Below, piece after piece: positions 1-8,655 of a stretch of 64,000 bases of DNA. The translations under genes were made by a program, and so were the position numbers. The stretch is from CACIIZ01 sp045565285 (GTDB lineage: Bacteria; Pseudomonadota; Alphaproteobacteria; Rhodobacterales; Rhodobacteraceae). The notes below the pieces were generated by a model. It ran no database searches. It was given only the letters and a program-made list of their open reading frames with translations, and was not told the origin of the DNA. The first letter of the stretch is position 1; each line of letters begins with the position of its first letter. Location: positions 10,038 through 74,037 of the forward strand of contig JBJLFR010000022.1 in NCBI GenBank assembly GCA_045565285.1. Direction: 5' to 3'.

Positions 1-1500
1 TTCTTCTCCATAAGCAATAAGTGATTTGTCATTAGACAAATGATAAATCATGGCTTCAGCCAGGCTATCTCTAAGGGTAATTGCTCTCATTCCAGATAAT
101 AAAGAACCATCACTAGTTTTTCCATATCGAGACTTTTTTTTCATATTTTTTATCTGATTAACTTGATTAATATCCATTAGCAAATCGTTTGCAGTTTTAG
201 AAATTCTGTTAACTTGTTTATTAAAAGTAAAATCTCCAATAATTGTAGGTTTTTTTGTTATATCAATACTTGGAGTTAATTCTCTATCAACAACTTTACT
301 TGTTAAAATCTCTATTTGATTTTGCACTTTTTCAATTATGTTATCTAAATTCTTTTTGTTTATAATATCTGCTTCAAGTAATTTTTGAGAATAGAGTTCA
401 ATAGGATCAAAAGATTTCCAACCTTTGATCTCTTCTCTTGACCTATAAGCATTGGTATCAGTTGTTGAATGTCCAGAAAATCTATAGCATTCAATATCTA
501 ATAATGCAGGACCATTTCCTTCTAACAATATCTTTCTTTTTCTGATAACTGCATCAGCAACTGATAAAGGGTTAGATCCATTGACAGTTTCAGCATGCAA
601 CTGCTCAGGATTCACTCCACTAGCTATCCTTGAAAGGCGGTCCCAAGACATTGTTTCTCCCAATGTTTGACCACCCATAGCATAAAAATTATTCATAAAA
701 CAAAATAACATTGGTGGATTATTATTAAATGGTTTGGGCCACAGGTTTTTGTATTGTCCCATGGCAGCAAAATTCATCGCTTCCCATACCAATCCACAGC
801 CAGTACTTCCATCGCCTAAATTTGCAACACAAATAGATTTATTTTGTTTTAAATGTGCATGTAAAGCAGCGCCCACTGCAATTCCTGAAGATCCCCCAAC
901 AATTGCATTATTTGGAAAGGCACCAAAAGGTGTAAAAAATGCATGCATTGATCCTCCCATACCTTTGTTAAAACCAAGTTCACGCATAAAAATTTCTGCT
1001 AATACACCAGTTAATAAAAACATTTCTGCATCATTAAATTCTTTATTATTAAAATTTTTATGGATGTATGAAATTAATTTACCATCATGATGCGTTTCCA
1101 TTATTGAGTTTATTTTATTTCTACTCAAACTATTAATAGCTGAAAGTCCTTTGGCTATCATTTCACCATGGCTCCTATGAGAACCAAAAATTTTATCTTC
1201 AGTTTTCAAAGCAAATGCAGATCCAACTGCTGCTGCCTCTTGACCAATAGAAAGATGTGCTGGTCCGTTATAAATATATTCTATATTTTTATAAGAACCC
1301 TTTGTTTTGAATGAGTTTAGCATGGTTTCAAACTCACGGACTATATACATATGCCGAAATAACTCTATTAAATTTTCTTTACCATATATCTTTAATTCTT
1401 CCTGAATTGATTTCTGATATTGATGAACAGGAATTCCTGAACTTTTAAGTAAACTTTTGTTGAAAGTTTTTATTGGATCTATTGGTATATTTTTTGGCAT
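1..1500 (-). CDS. Fused E1 alpha/beta 2-oxoacid (or acetoin-type) dehydrogenase, 3' end outside window
   Basis: I read this frame by hand: it is open from ATG at 1500 to base 1 (500 codons) and runs off the window. The N-terminal part is a thiamine-diphosphate-dependent E1 alpha subunit. It has the GDG diphosphate/Mg motif at residues 229-231 and, about 30 residues on, an Asn-containing MNNFYAMGGQ segment resembling acetoin/branched-chain E1 alpha. From about residue 467 the sequence changes to the start of an E1 beta domain (RAITLRDSLAEAM, then YGEE at the edge), so alpha and beta are one polypeptide. E1 decarboxylates a 2-oxoacid (or cleaves acetoin) and passes the acyl group to a lipoyl E2. 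It starts 15 bp after the PfkB kinase stop, the likely last gene of the sugar operon. Substrate cannot be told from sequence; no E2 or E3 gene is visible. Confidence 0.85.
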   Translation of the reverse strand, partial: MPKNIPIDPIKTFNKSLLKSSGIPVHQYQKSIQEELKIYGKENLIELFRHMYIVREFETMLNSFKTKGSYKNIEYIYNGPAHLSIGQEAAAVGSAFALKTEDKIFGSHRSHGEMIAKGLSAINSLSRNKINSIMETHHDGKLISYIHKNFNNKEFNDAEMFLLTGVLAEIFMRELGFNKGMGGSMHAFFTPFGAFPNNAIVGGSSGIAVGAALHAHLKQNKSICVANLGDGSTGCGLVWEAMNFAAMGQYKNLWPKPFNNNPPMLFCFMNNFYAMGGQTLGETMSWDRLSRIASGVNPEQLHAETVNGSNPLSVADAVIRKRKILLEGNGPALLDIECYRFSGHSTTDTNAYRSREEIKGWKSFDPIELYSQKLLEADIINKKNLDNIIEKVQNQIEILTSKVVDRELTPSIDITKKPTIIGDFTFNKQVNRISKTANDLLMDINQVNQIKNMKKKSRYGKTSDGSLLSGMRAITLRDSLAEAMIYHLSNDKSLIAYGEE

Positions 1501-1515
1501 TTATTTAATTAATTT

Positions 1516-2466
1516 TTATTTTTTAAAAGTTTCAATATCTACTTTTGAAGGCGGATTACAACCTATTTTTTTACAATTTAATGCTGCAGCAATAGAGGCT
1601 TTATTCATCATTAATGATAGCTCTGTTTTTTTTAAATTTTCTATCAAATTACTATCAAAAATTTTATTATCTATAAACCAAGTTAAAATACTTGCCATGT
1701 ATGTGTCTCCTGCACCAACTGTATCTTTCAAATCAGAAATCTTTTCCGAGGGCATATTTATTTCAAAATGAGAAGTTTTTCCAATAGAACCTTTTTCCCC
1801 AAATGTTAGAATAAGTAGTTTGGCATTAGTTTTTGATCGAAGGATTTCAAAGGAATGATCAATTGAATTCTTTGGATAAAGCCAATTTAAATCTTCATCA
1901 CTTAGCTTTAAGATATCCACATCCAAAAACATTCTTTCTAATCTTTTAATATATGATTCACGATCATTTATAAGTATTGGCCGTACATTTGGATCTAAAC
2001 TAGTAATAAAACCTTTTTGTTTGCATTTCTTAAAAAATATTTCCCAAATTTCGGCATCTTTGCCTTCGATAAGGCCTAGGGAACCAACATGGAAAATTTT
2101 AGTATTCATTGGTATTATATCCAATAAATTTTCTAAATTTACTTTTCTTTCAGCTGTTTCATTTCTATGAAAACTATAGGACGGAATGCCGTCATTTATT
2201 GATACGACAGCTAAAGAAGTGGGGTTTGAAATACTTTTTGACAAAATTTTAACACCATTTTCTTTTAGCCTGGATGAAAGTAATACTCCTAGTGTATCTT
2301 TAGACAGTGGTGTTAAATATGATACATTTCCACCCTGCTTACTTGCAGCTATTGCGACGTTATATGGAGATCCACCAGGATTAGCTAAATAAATTGGTAG
2401 TCCTTCAGGATTAAAACTTGAAGAAACTAAATCAATAAGATTCTCTCCCCCAATTGCAATCATCAA
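1516..2466 (-). CDS. PfkB-family carbohydrate kinase (fructokinase-like)
   Basis: A 316-residue ribokinase/fructokinase-family protein of normal length. The N-terminal MMIAIGGENLIDLV strand and the GG-N-A substrate region (GGSPYNVAIAASKQGG) are typical. The C-terminal PfkB signature DTVGAGDTYMASIL carries the catalytic Asp and the anion hole that orients the ATP phosphate. It should phosphorylate an imported sugar in the cytoplasm. It lies 27 bp downstream of an ABC sugar permease and 15 bp upstream of a fused E1 dehydrogenase on the same strand, so it probably shares their transcript. The set resembles rhizobial frcBCAK (fructose import plus kinase), making fructose or a related sugar the first guess; ribose and other pentoses are not excluded. 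Family call is firm, substrate weak. Confidence 0.88.
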   Translation of the reverse strand: MMIAIGGENLIDLVSSSFNPEGLPIYLANPGGSPYNVAIAASKQGGNVSYLTPLSKDTLGVLLSSRLKENGVKILSKSISNPTSLAVVSINDGIPSYSFHRNETAERKVNLENLLDIIPMNTKIFHVGSLGLIEGKDAEIWEIFFKKCKQKGFITSLDPNVRPILINDRESYIKRLERMFLDVDILKLSDEDLNWLYPKNSIDHSFEILRSKTNAKLLILTFGEKGSIGKTSHFEINMPSEKISDLKDTVGAGDTYMASILTWFIDNKIFDSNLIENLKKTELSLMMNKASIAAALNCKKIGCNPPSKVDIETFKK

Positions 2467-2493
2467 ATTACTCCATCAAAAAATACATACATA

Positions 2494-4029
2494 TTAGCAA
2501 ACAGAATTATCAAGCTTGCGAGCTCTGTCAAAAATTATATCAATAAATAAACTTGTTATGAGTATAATTACTCCAAAAATTAAAAAAGGGGTAGTCACAG
2601 AATAACCAATTGTTATTAATGGGAAAATCATTAAAATAAAAAATGTAGAAGTTATTACTGATAAAAGTTTATTTGAAATAAATATAGGTACTAAAGAAAC
2701 AATAAATAATAAAAAACATAATACTGAAATCCAAGTATTTGAAGCTATAATTTGTTGAAAGTAATCTATCTCTTTCGGTCCTAATAACCTAGCCGTTTGG
2801 CCATTAGCCAATTTTTCTCCAGCTTCTTGAATGCTTTTCGATGCATTATGCTCTAAAATAGAAATTTGTGCTTTTAAAAAAAGACTTGCAGGAGTCATAA
2901 GGGTTAAGAAAGCCATGAATGAACTCACTGAGACCAATAACCTCCTTACATTCTTTGGGTTTTTTGACTGACGAACTAAATCTATACCTACTGCTAAAAG
3001 AATTATTACACCCGTAACAACCATTTGCCAAAAAGTGTCTAATTGTGCCAATGTTAATCCATTGTTGATAAGTTTTAAAAGTATAACACCCATAAACGTG
3101 CCCCATAAGGAACCTCTTCCTCCAAATAATGAAGTACCACCAATAACAACAGCTGCAATTGCGTCTAATTCCCACATTTGCCCATAATCAGATTTTGCAT
3201 AAGGAGCTCTTCCAAGAAATAATAATGCGCCAAATGCCGCTGAAAGTGAGCAAAGCATGTAAGTCATCATTGTATAAAGGGAAGTATTAATACCTGATTG
3301 TCTTGCCCCCACAGCATTTGATCCTATAGCGTATATATATCGCCCATATCTAGTATTAGTAATAATTAAACTTAGTATAAGAAAAAATAGAATAAAAATC
3401 AGCATTGACATTTGGAAAGTTCGAAAAAAATTTAACCAATTACTATCAATAAAACTACCAAATGTTTCCCAATAACCCTCAAGATTACCCTCCTTATATT
3501 CATTTCTTAAATTTACAAATGGATTGAATCTTCCGAATGAATCAAAATCTATTGGAAGTTTTGGAGTAGCTTGCGCACCAGTGCTAAGATGACCTGTACC
3601 ACGCCATATAGATAAACCAGCCAGAGTTGCAATAAATGCAGGCATTCCAAAATAAGCCACTAATGTCCCTTGAAATGCACCGACTAATAATCCTAAAGAA
3701 AGGCCAGTAAGAATTGCCATCCAAGGTGGAAATCCCCAAAAACTACAAACGTATCCTGTTAGAGCAGCAGTCATACCCATTACAGAACCTACCGATAAGT
3801 CAATACCTGACGTTATAATTACAAGCGTCATTCCTCCAGCTACAACTCCAATGGCTGCAGAATTATTTAAGATGGTCATAAGATTTGTTGGATGAAAAAA
3901 AGGACGCCCTGAAGTTGAAAATTCTATAGCTAAAGCAAGAATTAAAATTGCCACAAAAGCACCAGACCATTCTGCTTTAAAAAACCTGACTAAAGCTCTA
4001 ATTATTGAATCTGTAAAATTTTCTGACAT
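2494..4029 (-). CDS. Sugar ABC transporter permease, RbsC/FrcC family, with an extra C-terminal membrane region
   Basis: The inner-membrane channel subunit of a class-2 carbohydrate ABC importer. The core has the family hallmarks: IITSGIDLSVGSVMG near residue 70, ATLAGLSIWRGTGHL, and the coupling region DAIAAVVIGGTSLFGGRGS. At 511 residues it is much longer than the usual 320-360. Two insertions explain this: a hydrophilic insert around residues 150-195, and about 150 residues after the normal end (near 360) with a soluble loop and several further hydrophobic segments. The start gives MSENFTDSIIRALVRFF, a usual cytoplasmic N-terminus. It lies downstream of the binding-protein gene across a 115 bp gap holding a strong hairpin, and upstream of the PfkB kinase. 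The role of the extension is unknown. Confidence 0.88.
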   Translation of the reverse strand: MSENFTDSIIRALVRFFKAEWSGAFVAILILALAIEFSTSGRPFFHPTNLMTILNNSAAIGVVAGGMTLVIITSGIDLSVGSVMGMTAALTGYVCSFWGFPPWMAILTGLSLGLLVGAFQGTLVAYFGMPAFIATLAGLSIWRGTGHLSTGAQATPKLPIDFDSFGRFNPFVNLRNEYKEGNLEGYWETFGSFIDSNWLNFFRTFQMSMLIFILFFLILSLIITNTRYGRYIYAIGSNAVGARQSGINTSLYTMMTYMLCSLSAAFGALLFLGRAPYAKSDYGQMWELDAIAAVVIGGTSLFGGRGSLWGTFMGVILLKLINNGLTLAQLDTFWQMVVTGVIILLAVGIDLVRQSKNPKNVRRLLVSVSSFMAFLTLMTPASLFLKAQISILEHNASKSIQEAGEKLANGQTARLLGPKEIDYFQQIIASNTWISVLCFLLFIVSLVPIFISNKLLSVITSTFFILMIFPLITIGYSVTTPFLIFGVIILITSLFIDIIFDRARKLDNSVC

Positions 4030-4098
4030 AATTTTTATGAAATAAAAATGATATAATTATCAAAAAAATGATTTTTAATAAATATAGAAAACTGATAG

Positions 4099-4126
4099 GG
4101 CACAAATTATATTTCAAATTTGTGCC
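4099..4126 (-). promoter_or_regulatory. Perfect stem-loop between binding-protein and permease genes
   Basis: GGCACAAATT (4099-4108) pairs perfectly with AATTTGTGCC (4117-4126) around an 8-base loop. On the minus strand, the direction of the sugar genes, no T-tract follows, so it is not a normal terminator for them; a T8 run follows only on the plus side. A hairpin between an abundant binding protein and its permease is a known way to protect the upstream mRNA and lower permease output. That function is inferred from position. Confidence 0.6.
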
Positions 4127-4143
4127 GTTTTTTTTGATATGAA

Positions 4144-5082
4144 TTAATTAATTCCTACCATTTTCTTATAAACACCAGAAGTAGAAGGTGTTACAAGAAA
4201 AAATCCGGTATCTATTCTTGAAGATACGGTTTCACCTCTTGCAGCTGCGGCAGCAGCCTTGATTCCTTGATAGCCCATTTGATATAACATTTGAGCAGTA
4301 TCTGCGTGAACCCATCCTTCATCCATTGCGGCTATAGCATCACTTGCCCCATCAAAACCAACTAGCTTAACATCACCTGCGCTATATCCAAGATTTTCTA
4401 ATGCAGCTTTTGCACCCATGGTACCGCCGTCCCATGCATTCACAACCATTTTAACGTCACTATTTGAATTTAATAAAGCTTCAACTCCCTCTTGAGCTTG
4501 TTGACTGTTCCATTCTGTAGGAACTTCTAAAATTTTTGAACCAGGCCTAGCTGCTGAAAAAGCTTCCATAAACCCATTACGGCGTTCTTGACCAGTGGAT
4601 TGTGCTTGATTACCTGTAACATAAATTACAGTATCACCATTGTTAACTAAGGTAGCAGCAACTGCACCTTGAACTTTTGCAACAGCATAATTATCAGTAG
4701 CTACAAAAGAGGTAACTTCAGCGCCTGAAACACCAGTATCAATAGCAATAATTGGAATACCAGATGACATTGCATCAGTAACAGCAGGTGCTACACCAGC
4801 ACTATCAACTGGAGCAATTCCAATTGCTTTTGCTCCTTGAGCCACTAGATTTTCGAAAACCTCTAATTGACTAGATAAATCACCTTGGAAAGCTGGTCCA
4901 ACTGAAACTAGTTTTACTCCTTCTTCAGCTGCAGCATCTTCTGCCCCCTGATTGATCATCATCCAACCTGCATTGGTAGCTGATTTTGTAATATAACCAA
5001 TAACATCTTGTGCATAGATAGTGGCATTAGAAGTTATGGCAAAAAATGCTAGAAGTGCAAATTTTGGTAATAAATTTTTCAT
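4144..5082 (-). CDS. Periplasmic sugar-binding protein of an ABC importer (RbsB/FrcB type)
   Basis: A 312-residue periplasmic-binding-protein type I. Residues 1-25 form a Sec signal peptide (KNLLPK, hydrophobic core, then IYAQ before the likely cut). The mature part begins DVIGYITKSATNAGWMM and carries the family's FENLVAQGAKAIGIAPVDSAG and IPIIAIDTGVSG segments, and later KLVGFDGASDAIAAM. It captures the sugar in the periplasm and delivers it to the permease encoded downstream. It is the first gene of the minus-strand operon, with an RBS-like GAAAGAAAA just before the ATG, and diverges from the ATPase gene. The AVTDAM and NAGW features are closer to FrcB than to E. coli RbsB, but substrate is inferred. 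Confidence 0.9.
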   Translation of the reverse strand: MKNLLPKFALLAFFAITSNATIYAQDVIGYITKSATNAGWMMINQGAEDAAAEEGVKLVSVGPAFQGDLSSQLEVFENLVAQGAKAIGIAPVDSAGVAPAVTDAMSSGIPIIAIDTGVSGAEVTSFVATDNYAVAKVQGAVAATLVNNGDTVIYVTGNQAQSTGQERRNGFMEAFSAARPGSKILEVPTEWNSQQAQEGVEALLNSNSDVKMVVNAWDGGTMGAKAALENLGYSAGDVKLVGFDGASDAIAAMDEGWVHADTAQMLYQMGYQGIKAAAAAARGETVSSRIDTGFFLVTPSTSGVYKKMVGIN

Positions 5083-5191
5083 ATTTTCTTTCTCCCTAAA
5101 TTTATTTTACAAATAAAGTCCTGCATATTTGCAATCAATAATAGCATTAAGGTCTAAAAAATTCATAACTGTCAATAAGGATTTGTACTTG

Positions 5192-5234
5192 AGATTTTTA
5201 TATATATTATATTGGATATATTTTATAAAAATCT
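5192..5234. promoter_or_regulatory. 11-bp inverted repeat in the divergent sugar-operon control region
   Basis: AGATTTTTATA (5192-5202) is repeated exactly in inverted form as TATAAAAATCT (5224-5234), 18 bp before the ATPase start and about 110 bp before the divergent binding-protein start. The 21-bp spacer is itself TA-rich. It could be an operator for a LacI-type regulator, a leader hairpin, or chance in AT-rich DNA. No regulator gene lies next to it. Confidence 0.35.
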
Positions 5235-5252
5235 AATATTAACGTTTAATTA

Positions 5253-6047
5253 ATGAAAGAAATGAGTGATTTGAGTAAAGAAGTTATCCTCAAAACAGTT
5301 GGTTTAACAAAACATTATGGAGGAGTTAGAGCTCTAGAAGATGCAAATTTTTCTATTTCTTCCAATGAACATATTGCTATAGTTGGTGATAATGGTGCTG
5401 GGAAATCTACTTTTGTAAGAAGTATTACAGGTGTTGAAAGACCAACTTCTGGGAAAATCTTTTTTGATGGGAAGGAAGTTAATTTTAGATCACCGACTGA
5501 TGCAAGAGAAAGTGGTATAGAAACAGTTTATCAAAATCTTGCACTTGCTGATGATCTTGATGTGACCTCAAATATTTTTCTGGGTAGGGAAATTGAATAT
5601 TTCAAATTAGGACCATTATCATGGTTAAATAAATCAGCTATGAAAAAAAAATCATCAGAACTGCTAGCTCAGACAGGAATAAAAATAGGTAACTTAAACC
5701 AAGCTGTAGCAAGTATGTCTGGAGGACAAAGGCAATGCGTTGCTATAAGTAGAGCGGCTGGTTGGGGATCAAAATTAATTGTTATGGATGAACCGACAGC
5801 TGCCTTAGGAATACAAGAAACAAAGAAAGTGGAGGAAATAATAAAAAATCTTAAAGAACGTGATATCCCAGTTATCATAATTTCTCATAATCTACGCCAA
5901 GTTTTTGATTTAGTTGATAAAATAGCTGTATTCAGGCAAGGCAGAATAATTGATATTGTAAAAACCAATGAAGTCTCAGGCAACGATGTTGTTGCATTGA
6001 TTACAGGTTTGGATAAAAAAAACAGGGCAGTTGGAGAATATATTTAA
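5253..6047 (+). CDS. Sugar ABC transporter ATP-binding protein, single-domain (FrcA type)
   Basis: A 264-residue ATPase that powers the importer whose binding protein and permease are divergently encoded. Motifs in order: Walker A GDNGAGKS (residues 45-52), Q-loop VYQNLALA, signature MSGGQRQ (155-161), Walker B LIVMDEP ending in the catalytic Glu (about 175-181), and the H-loop IISHNL (His 212). It has one nucleotide-binding domain, unlike the tandem RbsA/XylG (about 500 residues), so it should act as a homodimer, as in rhizobial FrcA. ATG codons at 5253 and 5262 are both possible starts. It is followed after 20 bp by the FucU-type mutarotase. Confidence 0.9.
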   Translation: MKEMSDLSKEVILKTVGLTKHYGGVRALEDANFSISSNEHIAIVGDNGAGKSTFVRSITGVERPTSGKIFFDGKEVNFRSPTDARESGIETVYQNLALADDLDVTSNIFLGREIEYFKLGPLSWLNKSAMKKKSSELLAQTGIKIGNLNQAVASMSGGQRQCVAISRAAGWGSKLIVMDEPTAALGIQETKKVEEIIKNLKERDIPVIIISHNLRQVFDLVDKIAVFRQGRIIDIVKTNEVSGNDVVALITGLDKKNRAVGEYI

Positions 6048-6067
6048 ACTTTAGGGAGTTTCATAAA

Positions 6068-6490
6068 ATGTTAAAAAAAATAAACCCAATTCTAGGTCCA
6101 GAAGTTTTATTTATACTTCGTGAAATGGGTCATGGTGATCAGATAGCACTAGTTGATGGTAACTATCCAGCATCAGCACATGCGAATAAATTAATTAGAG
6201 CAGATGGCATTGAACTTATTCCTTTATTAGATTCTATACTAGATATACTCCCTATTGATAACAAGACTGATGCAATTGTAAGAGCTATAAATGTTACCAA
6301 AAGTGATGGAATTGATCCAATTCATAACGATATTGAAAAAACCTGCAATTATTATAACTTCAAGGTAGTCCCGCTTGACGCTGAAAGTTTTTACAAAAGG
6401 GTCAAAAATGCATTTGCAGTTATAGCAACCACTGAGCGTTCTTTATACGCTAATGTAATTCTCACCAAAGGCATTATACTTCCGAATTAA
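6068..6490 (+). CDS. fucU: FucU/RbsD-family sugar mutarotase
   Basis: A 140-residue protein of the RbsD/FucU family, which interconverts sugar anomers so the downstream kinase gets its preferred form. The N-terminus LGPEVLFILREMGHGDQIAL holds the family's catalytic His (residue 22) and an Asp at residue 30 (VDGNYPA). Near the C-terminus the segments VKNAFAVIATTE and RSLYANVILTKGI match the conserved Tyr/Asn substrate site. A likely RBS (TTAGGGAG) precedes the ATG. It follows the ABC ATPase by 20 bp and closes the plus-strand arm of the divergent sugar locus. FucU-type (rather than RbsD) is suggested by the PEVLFILREMGHGD pattern; the actual sugar is not known. Confidence 0.88.
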   Translation: MLKKINPILGPEVLFILREMGHGDQIALVDGNYPASAHANKLIRADGIELIPLLDSILDILPIDNKTDAIVRAINVTKSDGIDPIHNDIEKTCNYYNFKVVPLDAESFYKRVKNAFAVIATTERSLYANVILTKGIILPN

Positions 6491-6578
6491 ATTTCGGTGA
6501 TAATTCTATTTATTGTAAATTTGAATTTAAGATCTATAATTGTAAATTCTGGCAAATATTATTGATTAGGAGTAGATT

Positions 6579-7400
6579 TTGTCATTTATTGCATCACCAA
6601 TTCCTGAAAATGAAGAGAGCAGACTTCAAGCAGTTGAAAAAGCAGGAGTTTTGGACAATATAAATGAAGAAATTTACAATGTTTATTGTCATCTCTCCAG
6701 ACAAATAACTAAATGTCCTGAAAGTTGGGCAAATGTTATTGATAAAAATAGACAATATAACTTTGTCCTTGATGGAAAAAATATTAATGATGATAGAAAA
6801 GAGGAGCTAAGAAGTCATCCAAGGCCGTTAACATTTTGTCAATACGCTTTAAATAGCCCAAATCCCCTTATAGCGAATGATTTAACAAAAAATAAAATTT
6901 TTAAAAATCATCCATCAGTTTTAAAAAAAGATGGACCAAGATTTTATGCAGCATTCCCAATAGTTAATTCAGAAGGTTATATTCTTGGATCTTTATGTGT
7001 CCGTGATTATAGGGTAAGAAGACTATCCAAAAACATAATAATGTTAATGACAGGGCTTGCAAAAAAACTTTCACATCAATTAGATATTCAAGCAGAACAG
7101 AGGCAAATGTCAGTTGAAAAAATAACTAGAACTATAGAAAAACTTAATGAAGAAATTAGTAATCTTTCTTTAGATGAAGCAATAACGGTTTTAAAATGCC
7201 TTTCAAAAAATTTGTTAAATTCAGAACAACAAATGAAACTTATTGAAATAGGTCTTTTAGATAAAGATTTAAAGTTGACTAAAAAATCAAAAGATTTAAT
7301 TCAATTTCTAAAATTAGATGCTGCAGTCTTAAAAAGAATTAAAATGCCTACTTTTAAAACAAATGAAATAGACGAATTATTTAAGGTTTTAGAAAAATAA
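6579..7400 (+). CDS. GAF-domain sensor-like protein
   Basis: A 273-residue soluble protein whose first 170 residues look like a GAF domain of the kind beginning PENEESRLQAVEKAGVLDN. The HPRPLTFCQYALNSPNPL and FYAAFPIVNSEGYILGSLC segments match the conserved GAF core. The rest is predicted helical with no kinase, cyclase or DNA-binding motif, so it is a stand-alone GAF rather than a histidine kinase. The start is TTG at 6579, chosen because an AGGAG-like RBS lies just upstream and the family N-terminus begins there. The stop overlaps the ATG of the next small gene by 1 base (TAATG), implying translational coupling. Ligand and output are unknown. Confidence 0.75.
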   Translation: MSFIASPIPENEESRLQAVEKAGVLDNINEEIYNVYCHLSRQITKCPESWANVIDKNRQYNFVLDGKNINDDRKEELRSHPRPLTFCQYALNSPNPLIANDLTKNKIFKNHPSVLKKDGPRFYAAFPIVNSEGYILGSLCVRDYRVRRLSKNIIMLMTGLAKKLSHQLDIQAEQRQMSVEKITRTIEKLNEEISNLSLDEAITVLKCLSKNLLNSEQQMKLIEIGLLDKDLKLTKKSKDLIQFLKLDAAVLKRIKMPTFKTNEIDELFKVLEK

Positions 7401-7711
7401 TGTATGGAAAAGTAGTTAATTTAAAATTTGCTAATATGGAGGAAGCTAAATTAGCTGCATCATTTTTTACTGAAAATATTGCATCAAAAATTTCTATATT
7501 AAAAATAATTGGATTTAATGTTTTTATTGGAAAACAAGGTGACCTTAATTTATTGGTTAAATTTGAAGATGTATCTTCCATTAAGTTATTCGAACAAAAA
7601 TATCCCCAAATAATTGAATCATTAAGAAAAAGTCTTGTATTTAAGGAATCTGTTTTTGTAGGTGTATGCGCATTTACTTTTGAACAAGAAGCAGCACTCA
7701 CTGAAAAATAA
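7400..7711 (+). CDS. Small protein translationally coupled to the GAF protein, function unknown
   Basis: A 103-residue protein I do not recognise. It begins MYGKVVNLKFANMEEAKLAAS and has an alternating strand/helix pattern (KVVNLKF, a helix, ISILKIIGF, NVFIGKQG, LNLLVKF, a helix, SVFVGVCAFTFE) that resembles a ferredoxin-like alpha/beta sandwich. There are no conserved catalytic residues, signal peptide or membrane segment. Its ATG overlaps the stop of the GAF gene by one base, so the two are probably made in fixed ratio and may bind each other. This is inferred from arrangement only. Confidence 0.65.
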   Translation: MYGKVVNLKFANMEEAKLAASFFTENIASKISILKIIGFNVFIGKQGDLNLLVKFEDVSSIKLFEQKYPQIIESLRKSLVFKESVFVGVCAFTFEQEAALTEK

Positions 7712-7733
7712 TTATAATATTAAATTAGATAAT

Positions 7734-8534
7734 TTAAGAATCTAATGGCAATAAAATTGGAAACCAATCTGTTCTTAATTTATCCCCCTCATTCATATTA
7801 TGATTAGGAAATGGTGGAGAGGTTTTTCCTGGTCTTTTCGTGTAACGAGCGTCATCTCCGATAAGCCTTAATGAAAATGCCCTTCTTCTTTTAGTTGTAT
7901 TATTTCCCCTAGCGCCATGCAAAATTTCAAAATGAAAAGCGACAGCATCTCCTGGCTCCATTTGAAATTCTAATACATCCATATCTTCCAAATCAGGATC
8001 AGGAATAGGCAAATATTGATCAACTTGTTCATAAAAATTTTCTTTTGAAAGCCATTTAGTAGGTAATACTTGTTTACCCCATTTATGTGACCTAGCTACC
8101 ATCCTTAGGGAAGATTCTTCAACAGGGTCTAAGGGAACCCAAAAACTAATAGTCTTTTTTCCATTTACAAAGTAATAAGGACCATCTGAGTGCCATGGTG
8201 TATCTTTTGAAGTTCCTGGCTCCTTTACTAAAACATGATCATGAAAAAGTTGTACCGAATGCGATTGCATCAACTGAGCAGCTGCATTAATGATTTCACT
8301 GTCAAATATGGTTTTTTTAAATTCTGGTATTCTTGTCCAATTACAGTAGTCATCAAAAAAACGACCCCTTTCTTTTTGATGCAAATTTTCAGCTGCATAT
8401 GGACTAGGATTATGCATGTTATATTCAACGCCTTTTCTTAAATTAACTACATGTTCTCTAAATAGACTAGGAATGAATACAACACCTAATTCTTGGTAAT
8501 CTTTAATCATTTCCTCTGTTATTATTTTACTCAT
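7734..8534 (-). CDS. Phytanoyl-CoA dioxygenase family Fe(II)/2-oxoglutarate oxygenase
   Basis: A 266-residue PhyH-family dioxygenase. The metal triad is visible: His115 and Asp117 in TPWHSDGPYY, and His206 in FHFEILHGARGN. A downstream Arg in RRRAFSLRLIGDD would bind the 2-oxoglutarate carboxylate. Such enzymes hydroxylate small molecules or CoA esters in the cytoplasm, using O2 and 2-oxoglutarate. The substrate cannot be assigned; it is not clearly EctD, which has its own signature. It is divergent from a VOC/bicupin gene across 121 bp, which may be a shared control region, and converges on the GAF pair. Length and motifs are normal. Confidence 0.88.
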   Translation of the reverse strand: MSKIITEEMIKDYQELGVVFIPSLFREHVVNLRKGVEYNMHNPSPYAAENLHQKERGRFFDDYCNWTRIPEFKKTIFDSEIINAAAQLMQSHSVQLFHDHVLVKEPGTSKDTPWHSDGPYYFVNGKKTISFWVPLDPVEESSLRMVARSHKWGKQVLPTKWLSKENFYEQVDQYLPIPDPDLEDMDVLEFQMEPGDAVAFHFEILHGARGNNTTKRRRAFSLRLIGDDARYTKRPGKTSPPFPNHNMNEGDKLRTDWFPILLPLDS

Positions 8535-8655
8535 ATTTTTAAATAACTTTAAAAATTAAAATAAACATTTATTTCTTTTACTTTTAAACTATAATTTTTA
8601 TGTCCAATTTAATAGCATAAAAAAATAATAAGTTTAAATAATATAGAATAAAATT

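Noticed and set aside
4099..4135. Intrinsic terminator on the plus strand
   Set aside because: The stem plus T8 looks right on the plus strand, but no plus-strand gene lies upstream; the likely function is in the minus-strand operon.
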